DNA from: Cydia pomonella
Taxonomy: Eukaryota > Arthropoda > Insecta > Lepidoptera > Tortricidae
Length of the DNA: 64,000 bases
Reading direction: 5' to 3'
Assembly (NCBI RefSeq): GCF_033807575.1
Contig: NC_084725.1
Span: 4,127,001 to 4,191,000 of the forward strand
In this document: positions 31,481 to 41,961 of the stretch, in pieces
Numbering within the stretch: position 1 is the stretch's first letter
Layout: the number at the start of each line of letters is the position of its first letter
Position numbers and translations under genes: made by a program
Notes under the pieces: model-generated
Told to the model about the DNA's origin: nothing
Seen by the model: only the letters and a program-made list of their open reading frames with translations
Databases searched by the model: none

Positions 31481-31550
31481 TACCCGCTGGGAATCGCGGG
31501 ATTTCCCCTGTGAAGTCTCGATGCAAATGCCTTTCGAACGGTGAAGGTAC
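31481..31550 (+). repeat. 70-bp GC-rich cassette, copy 1 (copy 2 at 37500)
   Basis: ACCCGCTGGGAATCGCGGGA through GTGAAGTCTCGATGCAAATG to TGAAGGTAC matches 37500-37569 at about 67 of 70 bases. Copy 1 continues into a GC-rich tract with a hairpin GGCGCTCG/CGAGCGCC at 31616-31636. The frame PAGNRGISPVKSRCKCLSN is open in both, but coding is unproven. Confidence 0.6.
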
Positions 31551-31901
31551 GTTAAGAGCCCTTAATCCTTGGAGCGTTCTCCGATTTCACGAAATAACGC
31601 TCGATAGATGGCGTTGGCGCTCGGTACGCGAGCGCCGGCAACGCGACGCGCGTTTCAATGCAGACTAGAATAATCTTGATAGTTTTCAATATAATTTCAA
31701 GCAACATTAATTTTAGTGTCATATGATATCATATGGGCACTCTTTATTTTATTGTATATGCACAGTAGTTTTTTTTTTATGTACACTACTACTAAGTGTA
31801 CAGACTACAGAGTGTACTATAACCCTTGCTCTTTATTCTGTCTCTTTCACACCAATGGAAAATGAAGAAGTTACTAAATGACTGCAGGTATAAATAAAGT
31901 A

Positions 31902-32340
31902 TATTAGTGCGATAGAGAGACAGATAGTGTTTCGTTGTCGTATCGTAAACGATTGGCATGTTGGCCACACACTTGCTTAGTGCCTAGCCAAAATACCAAT
32001 CGTTTGCGTATATTAGTGCGATAGAGAGAGAGTAGTGTTTCGTTGTCGTATCGTAAACGATTGGCATGTTGGCTACGCACCCATGATACCTAGCCAAGAA
32101 GCCAATCTATTGCGCATATTAGTGCGATAGAGAGACAGATAGTGTTTCCTTGTCGTATCGTAAACGTTTGGCATGTTGGCTACGCACCCATGCTGCCCAG
32201 CCAAGATGCCAATCGTTTGTGCATATTAGTACGAGAGAGAGACAGATAGTGTTTCGTTGTCGTATCGATTGGCATGGTGGCTACGCACCCATGCTCCGTA
32301 GTCAAGATGCCAATCGTTTGCGCACATTAGTGCTATAGAG
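31902..32340 (+). repeat. tandem array, ~106-bp unit, about 4 copies
   Basis: Units start with TATTAGTGCGATAGAGAGA at 31902, 32011, 32117 and 32224, with a partial fifth at 32325. Each unit carries the inverted pair GTAAACGATTGGCAT and TGCCAATCGTTTGCG, so each can fold into a stem. The array abuts the foldback element at 32353. Confidence 0.85.
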
Positions 32341-32352
32341 TTTCAGTGTTAT

Positions 32353-32403
32353 TTGAAATCACGTTAGGGTTTGTATTATTATTTTTGACCCGAATGAAGT
32401 CCA
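32353..32403 (+). repeat. left terminal inverted repeat of foldback element
   Basis: TTGAAATCACGTTAGGGTTT through GACCCGAATGAAGTCCA is the reverse complement of 35107-35157 with about three mismatches in 51 bp. Confidence 0.8.
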
Positions 32404-33483
32404 TCCAGGTTCTTATGATGGAGTCAGGAGTTGGTCACCAGAACTCCTAATCTACTCATTATAATTCCATCGTGCTTGGGCTCAAAAGATTTGCCCTGAC
32501 GAACACCATCGATCTAGATGAGGTCCAGGGTCTCATGACGGAGTCAGGAGTTGGTCACCAGAACTCCCCAGAACTCCTAATCTACTCATCATAACTCCAT
32601 CGAGTTTGGGCTCAATAGATTTACCCTGATGAGCACCATCAATCTAGATGAAGTCCAGGGTCTCATGATGGAGTCAGGAGTAGGTCACTAGAACTCGTAA
32701 TCTACTCATTATAATTCCATCGTATTCGAGCTCAATAGATTTGCCCTGACGAGTACCATCGATCTAAATGAAGTCCAGGGTCTCATGATGGAGTCAGGAG
32801 TTGGTCACCAGAACTCCTAATCTACTCATTATAATTCCATCGTGTTTGGGCTCAAAAGATTTGCCCTGACGAGTACCATCGATCTAGATGAAGTCCAGGG
32901 TCTCATGATGGAGTCAGGAGATGGTCACCATAATTCCTAATCTACTCATCATAACTCCATCGTGTTTGGGCTCAATAGATTTGCCCTCACGAGCACCATC
33001 AATCTAGATGATGTTCAGGGTCTCATGATGGAGTCAGGAGTTGGTCACTAGAACTCCTAATCTACTCATTATAATTCCATCGTGTTTGGGCTCAAAAGAT
33101 TTGCCCTGACGAGTACCATCGATCTAGATGAAGTCCAGGGTCTCATGATGGAGTCAGGAGTTGGTCACCATAATTCCTAATCTACTCATCGTAACTCCAT
33201 CGTGTTTGGGCTCAATAGATTTGCCCTCACGAGCACCATCAATCTAGATGATGTTCAGGGTCTCATGATGGAGTCAGGAGTTGGTCACTAGAACTCCTAA
33301 TCTACTCATTATAATTTCATCGTGTTTGGGCTCAAAAGATTTGCCCTGACGAGTACCATCGATCTAGATGAAGTCCAGGGTCTCATGATGGAGTCAGGAG
33401 TTGGTCACCAGAACTCGTAATCTATTTATCATAACTCCATCGTGTTTGGGCTCAATAGATTTACTCCGACAAGCACCATCAAA
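32404..33483 (+). repeat. 120-bp satellite, left arm, 9 units
   Basis: Units begin TCTACTCATTATAATTCCAT at 32451, 32581, 32701, 32821, 32941, 33061, 33181, 33301 and 33421. One is 130 bp long because CCAGAACTCC is duplicated. Units at 32941 and 33181 share the private variant GATGATGTTCAGGGTC, indicating a 240-bp two-monomer duplication. Confidence 0.9.
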
Positions 33484-35106
33484 TTACCATTATGATGAAT
33501 AGATTAGGAGTTCTGGTGACCAACTACTGAGTCCATCATGAGACCCTCGACTTAATCTAGATCGATGGTACTCGTCAGGGCAAATCTTTTGAGCCCAAAC
33601 ACGATGGAGTTATGATGAATAGACTAGGAGTTCTGGTGATCAACTCCTGAGTCCATCATGAGACCCTGGACCTGATCTAGATTGATGGTGCTCGTCAGGG
33701 CAACTCTATTGAGCCCATACACGATGGAGTTATGATGAGTAGATTAGGAGTTCTGGTGACCAACTCCTGACTCCATCATGAGACCCTGGACCTCATCTAG
33801 ATCGATGGTGCTCGCCAGGGCAAATCTTTTGAGCCCAAACACGTTGGAATTATAATGAGTAGATTAGGAGTTCTAGTGACCAACTCCTGACTCCATCATG
33901 AGACCCTGGACTTTATCTAGATTGATGATGCTCGTCAGGGCAAATCTATTGAGCCCGAACACGATGAGGTTATGATGAGTAGATTAGGAGTTCTGGTGAC
34001 CAACTCCTGACTCCATCATGAGACCCTGGGCCTCATCTAGATCGATGGTGTTCATCAGGGCAAATCTATTGAACCCAAACACGATGGAGTTATGATGAGT
34101 AGATTAGGAGTTCTGGTAACCAGCTCCTGACTCTATCATGAGACCCTGGACCTCATCTAGATTGATGGTGCTCGTCAGGGCAACTCTATTGAACCCAAAC
34201 ACGATGGAGTTATGATGAGTAGATTAGGAGTTCTGGTGACCAGCTCCTGACTCCATCATGAGACCCTGGACCTCATCTAGATTGAAGGTACTCGTCAGGG
34301 CAACTCTATTGAGCTCAAACACGATGGAGTTATGATGAGTAGAGTAGGAGTTCTGGTGACCAACTTCTGACTCCATCATGAGACCCTGGACCTCATCTAG
34401 ATCGATGGTGCTCATCAGGGCAAATCTTTTGAGCCCAAACACGTTGGAATTATAATGAGTAGATTAGGAGTTCTAGTGACCAACTCCTGACTCCATCATG
34501 AGACCCTGGACTTTATCTAGATTGATGATGCTCGTCAGGGCAAATCTATTGAGCCCGAACACGATGAGGTTATGATGAGTAGTTTAGGAGTTCTGGTGAC
34601 CAACTCCTGACTCCACCATGAGACCCTGGGCCTCATCTAGATCGATGGTGTTCATCAGGGCAAATCTATTGAGCCCAAACACGATGGAGTTATGATGAGT
34701 AGATTAGGAGTTCTGGTGACCAGCTCCTGACTCCATCATGAGACCCTGGACCTCATCTAGATTGATGGTGCTCGTCAGGGCAACTCTATTGAACCCAAAC
34801 ACGATGGAGTTATGATGAGTAGATTAGGAGTTCTGGTGACCAGCTCCTGACTCCATCATGAGACCCTGGACCTCATCTAGATTGAAGGTGCTCATCAGGG
34901 CAACTCTGTTGAGCCCAAACACGATGGAATTATAATGAGTAGATTAGGAGTTCTAGTGACCAACTCCTGACTCCATCATGAGACCCTGGACCTCATCTAG
35001 ATCGATGGTGTTCGTCAGGGCAAATCTTTTGAGCCCAAACACGATGGGATTATAATTAGTAGATTAGGAGTTCTGGTGACCAACTCCTGACTCCATCATG
35101 AGAACT
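33484..35106 (-). repeat. 120-bp satellite, right arm, ~14 units
   Basis: AGATTAGGAGTTCTGGTGAC recurs every 120 bp from 33501 to 35061. The block 33841-34080 and the block 34441-34680 share rare variants (ACGTTGGAATTATAATGAG, CTTTATCTAGATTGATGATG, GAGCCCGAACACGATGAGG), showing a 600-bp, five-monomer higher-order duplication. Confidence 0.9.
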
Positions 35107-35157
35107 TGGACTTCATCCGGGTCAAAAATAATAATGCAAACCCTAACGTAATTTCAA
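35107..35157 (-). repeat. right terminal inverted repeat of foldback element
   Basis: TGGACTTCATCCGGGTCAAA through CCCTAACGTAATTTCAA; partner of 32353-32403. Confidence 0.8.
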
Positions 35158-35164
35158 GTGAAAA

Positions 35165-35370
35165 TGCGTTTTTCAGAAAATCGCAGCCAAATAACACTAG
35201 ACCTTACTCATAGTGTTGTGTTCCTGCCGGTGAGAAAGGTTGCCAGAGCTCAACGAGGGGCGAGAGGGGGTTAGGGTCGGCAACGCGCATGTAACTCCTC
35301 TGGAGTTGCAGGCGTACATATGCGGGCCGTATGCTTGTTTGCCACCGACTTAGTATTAAAAAAAAAAGTA
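35165..35370 (+). pseudogene. CR1/Jockey-like LINE 3'-end fragment
   Basis: TTTTTCAGAAAATCGCAGCC, ATAACACTAGACC, TTGTGTTCCTGCCGGTGAG, GGGTTAGGGTCGGCAACGCG and TTTGCCACCGACTTAGTA plus an A run. It is the plus-strand equivalent of 23866-24195 and borders the foldback element within 8 bp. Confidence 0.65.
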
Positions 35371-35379
35371 ACACTGAAA

Positions 35380-36450
35380 ATCCATCAATAAGCGAGTCTG
35401 TTAGGCATACTGTAAAAAATGAACTTTTATTAAGATTTTCTAATCGCAGTATATAGCACTTCTCGGAACTCCGTAGCTGATTACGATCGCAACGAATGCC
35501 TGACAATCGAGCACAGGTCCGTCCTCTAAGCGCGCTCCGCGCGGACTGAGAGCGGGGCGTCGCTGCTGCGTGATTTATACGTGTTTTAAAAAAATATAAA
35601 TTTACGGCAATGTAGGTCCCATAGTTACGATTTTTTTTTTATAGGTTAACATAAAGTTACAGTTTGCTATAATATTATTTTTAAAGCAAAATATGCGTAC
35701 AATTTGCGGAAATAAAATATAATAAAACCCTGTTTTCGCCAAAAAAATGAAGAAAACTCGGAAGGTATTTTATCAGTTTTTTCAAATGAATCTTCGATTG
35801 TTAATCATTCCAGCCCCTTGTACGAGATATGTTGAATCAAATTGTAGTCATTCATGTACCAAATGATTCTTGTTTATAGCAAAATTGAGAACCCAAACGC
35901 CACATCTCACTGCAAAATTTGGAAAAGACTCCCAAAAAACCTCATTAAAAAAGAGGTTTAAAAGAGAAAATGAAAATTTGAACTGTTGGAGCCCCTAGTT
36001 TAGGAAACGATTATTTAAGTACGTTATCAGTTTTTGAATAAATACTAATAGTTACGTCGTAATCTTGAATGAAAAAGGAAGCATTTTACAAAATACGCTC
36101 GTCTGTAGGAATAAGGACTCTTAAGTCAATGGAAATGCTTTGTTGGTATATTATTGTTTAATTTAGCTTTTTGAAAATAACTATTACTGGCACTGGGCGG
36201 ACGCGCCATATAGGCACTACTAATTTAATTTGAATTTTATTTACATATACACTTATGTCCATCAAATTGTACATTTTTTCCTTAAAACTATTCCATTTTT
36301 AATTACGTGACTAATACAATTAACAAATTCAATTATCCCATACGTCTTTTTCATCGAAATAATCTGACACTTTATAGTATGATTTTTCAGTTAATTGATG
36401 TTGGACAACTTTCTTGAATTTATAATCTGGCAAGTTAATTATATGATTAG
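35380..36450. other. no gene seen; small GC patch
   Basis: A GC-rich patch at 35520-35575 (TAAGCGCGCTCCGCGCGGAC) contains the short palindrome CGCGCTCCGCGCG. The rest is AT-rich without recognised features. Confidence 0.3.
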
Positions 36451-36660
36451 ACCAAGATAAAGATAAAGATAGTTTATTATTCAAGTAGGCATATTACAAT
36501 GCGCTTATGAACGTCAAATAAAACTACACCGGCTCTAACCCTACACCTTTGACCCGAGAAGATTTAATTCCCCCCTCAATTGGAGGAGTGTATCCAACAA
36601 TGGACCGGCAAGAAACTCGGCGGGACACATCTTTTCAAAACATTACATCTTATAATTAAC
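36451..36660 (-). mobile_element. LINE 3'-end fragment with TTTATC tail
   Basis: GATAAAGATAAAGATAGTTT, CAAGTAGGCATATTACAATG, CACCGGCTCTAACCCTACAC and GGCAAGAAACTCGGCGGGAC. This is the longest copy of this family in the window; no coding remnant. Confidence 0.7.
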
Positions 36661-37418
36661 ATGCATTAAATAAGAAAAAAAAATACAATTTAAATTACTA
36701 TAGAAATCATGCAATTACATACAGTAGCTATTTTTCTTTATATAAATTTGATAAAAAATATATATACATATCAAACCATACAAATACGTAGCTCTTTCAG
36801 AAAACATATCAAATTCTTACAAAAGGTAAAGAAAAATAAAATTAATAAAGAAATGAGAATATACATTATATAAATCTGACAGATTGCTATACTAACAAAA
36901 AATATTTGATGTGCTTTCTTACCTGAGCTGTCACCTATACAATGATTTTTCATATACGCATAATACAATGATTTTGATTGCTACTTGTGTTTACAGTTTC
37001 TGGTTAGGACCATGCATGTTTGTCTGTCAAGTTGTCATTAGGAATTTTGTTGCAAAAATGTACTGCTTGTCCAATAAATTATTTTCGAGCTTTAGCAAGT
37101 CGTAAGCGGCGCACAGCAAGTTTATCTTTGTTTCTTGTATTAAATGTATGATTGTCACTATTTTTCGGAACTAGTTCGTAGTTTCTTCTATAGGTAGTGT
37201 ACATAATAACTTCATAGATCTATTGTGACGGTAGCGTGATGATACTGACATTTTGAATAGATCTCTTAATGATGTTTGCGGCTTCAGATAGTAAATGGCA
37301 CGTACGGCTCGCTTTTGTAAAACGAATATACTATCTATGTTTATTATGAATATTGTTTTAGTATCTATGCGTGCATGTTATGTTTGCATACGCATCAATG
37401 TGTGTAATATCAGGCTGT

Positions 37419-37500
37419 ATAGTCTGTGCGGAAAGAGAAGAGTCGTGGAATGTATTGGGCCTAATACTTTCCACGACTCTTCTCTTTTCGCACAAACTAT
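37419..37500. repeat. 82-bp hairpin, 32-bp stem
   Basis: ATAGTCTGTGCGGAAAGAGA plus AGAGTCGTGGAA pairs with TTCCACGACTCTTCTCTTTT plus CGCACAAACTAT, two mismatches, loop of 18 bases. It directly precedes the GC cassette at 37500. Confidence 0.8.
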
Positions 37501-37569
37501 ACCCGCTGGGAATCGCGGCATTTCCCCTGTGAAGTCTCGATGCAAATGCCTTTCGAATGATGAAGGTAC
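37500..37569 (+). repeat. 70-bp GC-rich cassette, copy 2
   Basis: ACCCGCTGGGAATCGCGGCA to TGAAGGTAC; see 31481. The following GAGTCAATGGAAATGCTTG resembles 36124-36155, so the cassette may be part of a larger broken repeat. Confidence 0.6.
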
Positions 37570-37624
37570 TATGAGTCAATGGAAATGCTTGTGGGTATTA
37601 TTGATTGTACATTACTTTTGCTTT

Positions 37625-37700
37625 TTAGGGTTCCGTAGTCAACTAGGAACCCCTTTAGTTTCGCCATATCCATTTGTCCGTCCGTCCGCGGCTTAGCTCC
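37625..37700 (+). repeat. GGTTCCGTA-family end fragment
   Basis: TTTTAGGGTTCCGTAGTCAA, AGGAACCCC and TTTGTCCGTCCGTCCG. Only the first 75 bp are recognisable. Confidence 0.6.
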
Positions 37701-37909
37701 GTGATCCGAGTGCTAGAAAACTGCAATTTGGCATGAATGCATAAATGATGCAGGGCGACAAAACGTTAAAGAAATATTTTTTAGTGTAGGTACCTCTCGT
37801 AAGAAATGATGTTTCTTCAAAAGCTTAAAAAGTACTTTCAATTATAGCCTATGACCGTTTTTGAATTATTGCAAAAAGTCTTATCTTCTTAATTATGATA
37901 TAAAACTTT

Positions 37910-38166
37910 TTAACAAAAAAAACCGAATTCAAAAATTACCAAAAGCGCCATACACCTATAACATTTGAAGAGTTCCCTCAATTTCTCCAAGATCCCATCA
38001 TCAGACCCCGACTTGGTGCCAACGGGACCATCTCGGGGTTATACCCATTCAATTAAAAAAAAAATGAAAATCGGTTTACGATTCTCGGAGATATTGAGTA
38101 ACATACATACAAAAAAAAAATCTGTCGAATTGAAAACCTCCTCCTTTTTTGAAGTCGGTTAAAAAG
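37910..38166. repeat. dispersed repeat ending TTTTGAAGTCGGTTAAAAA
   Basis: Contains ACATTTGAAGAGTTCCCTCA, CCCATCATCAGACCCCGAC, AATCGGTTTACGATTCTCGG and AAAACCTCCTCCTTTTTTG. The first part recurs at 63772-63830. This ending is frequent in lepidopteran DNA as far as I know. Class unknown. Confidence 0.5.
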
Positions 38167-38766
38167 ACGTTGGCGGACACACCATACTACAGAACACGTT
38201 TGAGTATCTATGTGCGCATGTCATATCTGTATACGCATCAATTTGTGTGTAAACTCCTTGAGGTAGTTTTGGCGTAGTCATAGCAACGCGGTACAAGAAC
38301 AAGTCAGTATTTAATTGAGACTTGAAACTGACAAGTACCCACAATATTACTTATTCTTTGCAATAAGCTAACTAAACACAGTATTTCAAATAAACGATTA
38401 CTTAAAAGCCATAACTCTGTACACCATGTTTCCTGCTACCCAACTCATGTCATAATAGATCACGAATCTTCAGGGAGCCAAAAAGAGCGGTTTAATAATA
38501 CATTCACGCGTTTAAAGTGAGTAGCAATTCAATTGCTGTTCATACAATATGGATGGGCTTGAATACGGAAGGTGGTTCAATGTTTCTAGGAAAACGTACT
38601 TTTTACTCACATTCATTTACCCACCTTCACTGCGTGTTTTTGTATATGCACGATGAAATTTAATCGGTGATCAGGAGTCAAAAAATATTGATTACCAACC
38701 TAAATAGAATTCAATACGTGAGATCTCATGCAATTTACTTGACCGCCTGATTAAGAATTTTTTGAC

Positions 38767-39025
38767 ATGATGCTTACGGCTACTTTTTATCACTGCACTG
38801 CCCGCCGTCGGCAGGGTGTTCATCCTCACACCCTAGAACCTAAATGGTCGCGCACTGTGCTGTTTAAGAGGAACTTCCTCCCGCGGACACTCCAGCTGTG
38901 GAATGAGCTAGCTGCCGAGGTTTTCCCGAGGGTCTACAGTATGAGGTGCTTCAAAAAAGGAGTATACAGATTTTTCAAAGGTCGACAACGCGCATATAAC
39001 ACCTCTTGACTCGTGGTATTAAAAA
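38767..39025 (+). pseudogene. CR1/Jockey-like LINE ORF2 C-terminus, 5' truncated
   Basis: An 80-codon open frame reads ATFYHCTARRRQGVHPHTLE, PKWSRTVLFKRNFLPRTLQL, WNELAAEVFPRVYSMRCFKK and GVYRFFKGRQRAYNTS. This C-terminal tail of CR1/Jockey-type reverse-transcriptase ORFs is also seen, minus strand, at 43531-43854. The RT core is absent, so it is a dead 3' fragment, followed by a short A run at 39018. Confidence 0.75.
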
Positions 39026-39117
39026 AAAATGCAGTTAATGATATCGTTAAAATTAATAACCGCTGAATACACAGACATCCTATTTTTATTGAAGGACTTC
39101 CCTTCAGGTGTACGTCA

Positions 39118-39195
39118 AGTGATATAATAGAGAGCTTGCTGAACTTGCTGAGTTACCTAAGTAAGGTACGAAATTGAAAAGCTTAATTATATCAA
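39118..39195. repeat. small foldback repeat, copy 1
   Basis: AAGTGATATAATAGAGAGCT and CTAAGTAAGGTACGAAATTG, AAAAGCTTAATTATA. More complete copies occur at 50052 and 62128. Confidence 0.6.
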
Positions 39196-39439
39196 TATTG
39201 TATACAATAGTTTTACTACGAGTCATCTAAAATAATATTCTTTTACTATAAAACCTAAATAATTAATGAAAGTTGGTAAGTATCCGAGTAGGCAAGAATT
39301 TAGACATTAACACGCGACGAAGATTTATCAGATAAAAATAAATTATTGATTACCTCCAAAGTTACTTAGAATACCGGTGTCTTTGAGAAAGTAAGTTAAT
39401 ATAAGCTCAGGAATTCACCTTTGAAATTAACGGAGTTTA

Positions 39440-39537
39440 AAAAAAGTGGCTGTGACATAATCGGACAGACAGACGGACATGACGAATCTATAAGGGTTCC
39501 GTTTTTTGCCATTTGGCTACGGAACCCTAAAAACACC
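39440..39537 (-). repeat. GGTTCCGTA-family end fragment, minus strand
   Basis: AAGTGGCTGTGACATAATCG, GACAGACAGACGGACATGAC, AAGGGTTCCGTTTTTTGCC and GGCTACGGAACCCTAAAAA: reverse of the first 90 bp of 17185. Confidence 0.7.
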
Positions 39538-39549
39538 GTGTAGTGTTAC

Positions 39550-40165
39550 TACTCAAAAACACAAATCAAAACATTTAATAAGTTGTTCCGTAGTCACAAC
39601 TAAATATAGTATATTTAAAGGCAAGATAGGAACGGGCTTAATTATTTGCTGTGCCCCCCCCCCCCCCGCCACACTGCACTCAAAGGCCTCGCACCAAGAC
39701 ATGCCCTTGATGACCCCAGGAGACATGTGTTTGCTATGTAAGTACATAAATGGGCATTTTCAGAAAAAAAAAACCAGTGTGTGTGTTTACTCTTTCCGAA
39801 AACCTATCAACTTTTTAATTATTCGTACTCAGAATCTGTAACATTCTGCTGGTAGAAAAGGTGGCTCATAAAATCTAAGATCTTATATAAGTTTTAAGAT
39901 GTAATAAAAAAATTATACTACATAATATTTTTAATTTTTTTAATAATATTCTTATTTACGTTTCTTATTTTATTAAATTAAATTTAATAAAATTAGTTAG
40001 TTTATATTACCGAGAAAAGTTTATTGAATGAATTAAAAAAAACTACCTATACTTATTTTATTACTTATTATATATTTGAAAACTAGGACATAATACAAGA
40101 AAAAAAAAAAAACAAATTATAGAATTATAAATTTACGATCTAAATCTAAAAATTAATAAAACAAA
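39550..40165. other. AT-rich interval with poly-C/poly-A runs, no gene seen
   Basis: A 15-base C run near 39654 and A/T-rich sequence after 39890. No coding region supported. Confidence 0.3.
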
Positions 40166-40169
40166 TAAT

Positions 40170-40412
40170 TAAAAACTATCCCCCTGCGGCATGGTGCCGT
40201 AGATGATTGATGCAGCACTTCCTCGTTGTATCGCAATACTTCTTCTTTGTGCGAGGAAGCTGCCAGCTCTATGATCACCGGTGGCGTCTGCTATTGTTTT
40301 ACCTTAATCCTTAAATAGTGTAGACGCGTTTGGACCCTACGGGCCAAGGGTCTCGACGCCAAAAGGTACGAAATCATATTCGGGGCCGAGACCCCTATAT
40401 TTCGTCTTTTAT
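40170..40412 (-). pseudogene. retroelement C-terminal remnant
   Basis: On the minus strand, with frameshifts, it aligns to 19732-19985. Matching DNA includes CTTTGTGCGAGGAAGCTGCC, ACCCTACGGGCCAAGGGTCT and GGGGCCGAGACCCCTATA. These correspond to the GSFLAQR, LGPWG and RGLG parts of the peptide. Confidence 0.5.
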
Positions 40413-40566
40413 ATTACTTAGTACAAATAGTGTGATTTGATAACAAAATATAGTCATTTTAAATTGTTTAGTGATATAAACGAGTGCAAAATAATGAAAT
40501 TATATCGCCGTAGACGCGTTCATAATAATATCACTAATTAATATGTTTGTCCAAATTGCGAGTTTA

Positions 40567-41030
40567 AAGTGTTAGTACCTGGGCGACCGAGCTTTGCTCG
40601 GTTATAACTATTTATTGTAATATGGTGGTGTATAGGTGATAATCTTAACTACATTTTTTTACTAAATTAAACTTGTCTAAAACAATAAAAATTAAAAAAT
40701 TATATATAAACTTGAACATATAAAAAAATAAACAAAAGTTAGTCACCGGGCGAGATTCGAACCCGTAACACTCGTTTCTAGCCGTCCGCGTCTTAACCCG
40801 CTGGACCAGACGGACAGTGGCCGACACGAAATTAGCGACCATATTCTGCGTCGAAAGAAAAACGCATGAAAACTCGAAAACACGCGTTTTCCCAAACATA
40901 AGACTAATCTAGATCGATTGTATACCCCCAAAAACCCCCATATACCAAATTTCAGCGAAATCGTTAGAGCCGTTTCCGAGATCACAGAAATATATATATA
41001 CAAGAATTGCTCGTTTAAAGGTATAAGATA
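40567..41030 (-). repeat. lepidopteran-type dispersed repeat with nested SINE
   Basis: On the minus strand it runs from a TATATATATATTTCTGTGATC region through CTCGGAAACGGCTCTAACGA, TTTGGTATATGGGGGTTTTT, TCGATCTAGATTAGTCTTAT and GGGAAAACGCGTGTTTTCG, to CCGAGCAAAGCTCGGTCGCC. These strings together mark an abundant non-autonomous repeat of butterflies and moths. A tRNA-like SINE sits inside (40743-40820). Confidence 0.5.
40743..40820 (-). mobile_element. tRNA-like SINE head, family S3
   Basis: On the minus strand GTCCGTCTGGTCCAGCGGGT (A box) is followed 40-odd bases later by ACGGGTTCGAATCTCGCCCG (B box). The spacing fits a tRNA gene, but no acceptor stem pairs and an A/T-rich tail follows. So it is a SINE or tRNA pseudogene, not a functional tRNA. 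Confidence 0.6.
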
Positions 41031-41299
41031 ATTTTCAAAAGGACGAAGCGGCGTTTACTAGTACAATTGTAATTAAGTAATTATACTTTAAATTTAAGCA
41101 AGTACAATTTAAGCAAGTACAATTTTTAGCAATCTTTATGTTCCTGTCATTCTGTCGGTCGGTCCATTATCTTATAACCGAAACCCACGAAAGGCCCTCA
41201 AAGAGACTTCACAGCGATTACATATCACACCAAAACAAAGTAAATGGAAAGAAGTAGAGTATGAGGAGCGAAAAAAGTGAAATCCATATGCATGGAAGT

Positions 41300-41525
41300 A
41301 AGGGGTTTTTTTTTTTTTTATAATACGTCGGTGGCAAACAAGCATACGGCCCGCCTGATGGTAAGCAGTCTCCGTAGCCTATGTACACCTGCAACTCCAG
41401 AGGAGTTACATGCGCGTTGCCGACCCTAAACCCGCCCCCCCCCTCGTTGAGCTCTGGCGACCTTACTTACCGGCAGGAACACAACACTATGAGTAGGGTC
41501 TAGTGTTATTTGGCTGCGGTTAGGG
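41300..41525 (-). mobile_element. CR1/Jockey-like LINE 3' fragment with target duplication
   Basis: A T run and TACGTCGGTGGCAAACAAGC, GGTAAGCAGTCTCCGTAGCC, CGAGGAGTTAC-type strings, GTTGAGCTCTGGCGACC and GTTATTTGGCTGCGG. AGGGGTTTT occurs at both margins (41302 and 41523), consistent with a target-site duplication of a recent truncated insertion. Confidence 0.7.
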
Positions 41526-41759
41526 GTTTTCAAACTATACAAACAGCTGATTACGGTGACAGATGTAATCTTAATTCAATTTTGCGAGATTGTGTTTTAT
41601 GGTTACAAATAGTATGGAGATGACATCACCGTACCCAAGCTGTTTGAAAACTACGAGTACTATAATCCGTTGACATAATTTTAAAAAGCTTGTACTTTCG
41701 TCATGGCTTTCAAAATGAACCCAAAAATAAGCCACTTGTTTTTCAGAATGACAGAGCCC

Positions 41760-41961
41760 ATATTGATTAGCAACTAATTACACTCACTCACTATGCTTCT
41801 CGCTCGTACTGATGTATAAGTACAAAAGAGATGCACTATGATTGAATCGATACAGTCACTAACGTTTAAGACTACACCAGTATTGCAGTAATGCAGCGCG
41901 ACATTGCTGCCGACTGCATTGCTGACGCAAATGTAGAAAAATCCGGGCAGAAACATAAATT
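41760..41961. repeat. repeat with GCATTGCTG strings, part 1
   Basis: CAGTAATGCAGCGCGACATT and GCTGCCGACTGCATTGCTG recur diverged at 42221-42290 (TAATGTCGCGCTGCGATACT, CTACTGCATTGCTGCAGGAA) and, reversed, at 43355-43445. Unclassified repeat family. Confidence 0.4.

Larger units (their letters stand above)
32353..35157. mobile_element. 2.8-kb foldback element built of inverted 120-bp satellite arms
   Basis: 51-bp terminal inverted repeats enclose two opposed arrays of the same 120-bp monomer: nine plus-oriented units (32451-33483) and about fourteen minus-oriented units (33484-35106), meeting at about 33481-33491 without a spacer. Terminal unique sequence plus internal tandem repeats in both arms is the plan of Drosophila FB-type foldback transposons. 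The family here is not identified, no transposase is present, and no convincing target duplication was found. It could alternatively be an inverted satellite locus. Confidence 0.75.

Noticed and set aside
31902..32340. CRISPR-like repeats with spacers
   Set aside because: The whole 106-bp unit repeats; no variable spacers.
32404..35106. CRISPR array
   Set aside because: Regular 120-bp periodicity, but the units are full tandem repeats without unique spacers, in a eukaryotic context.
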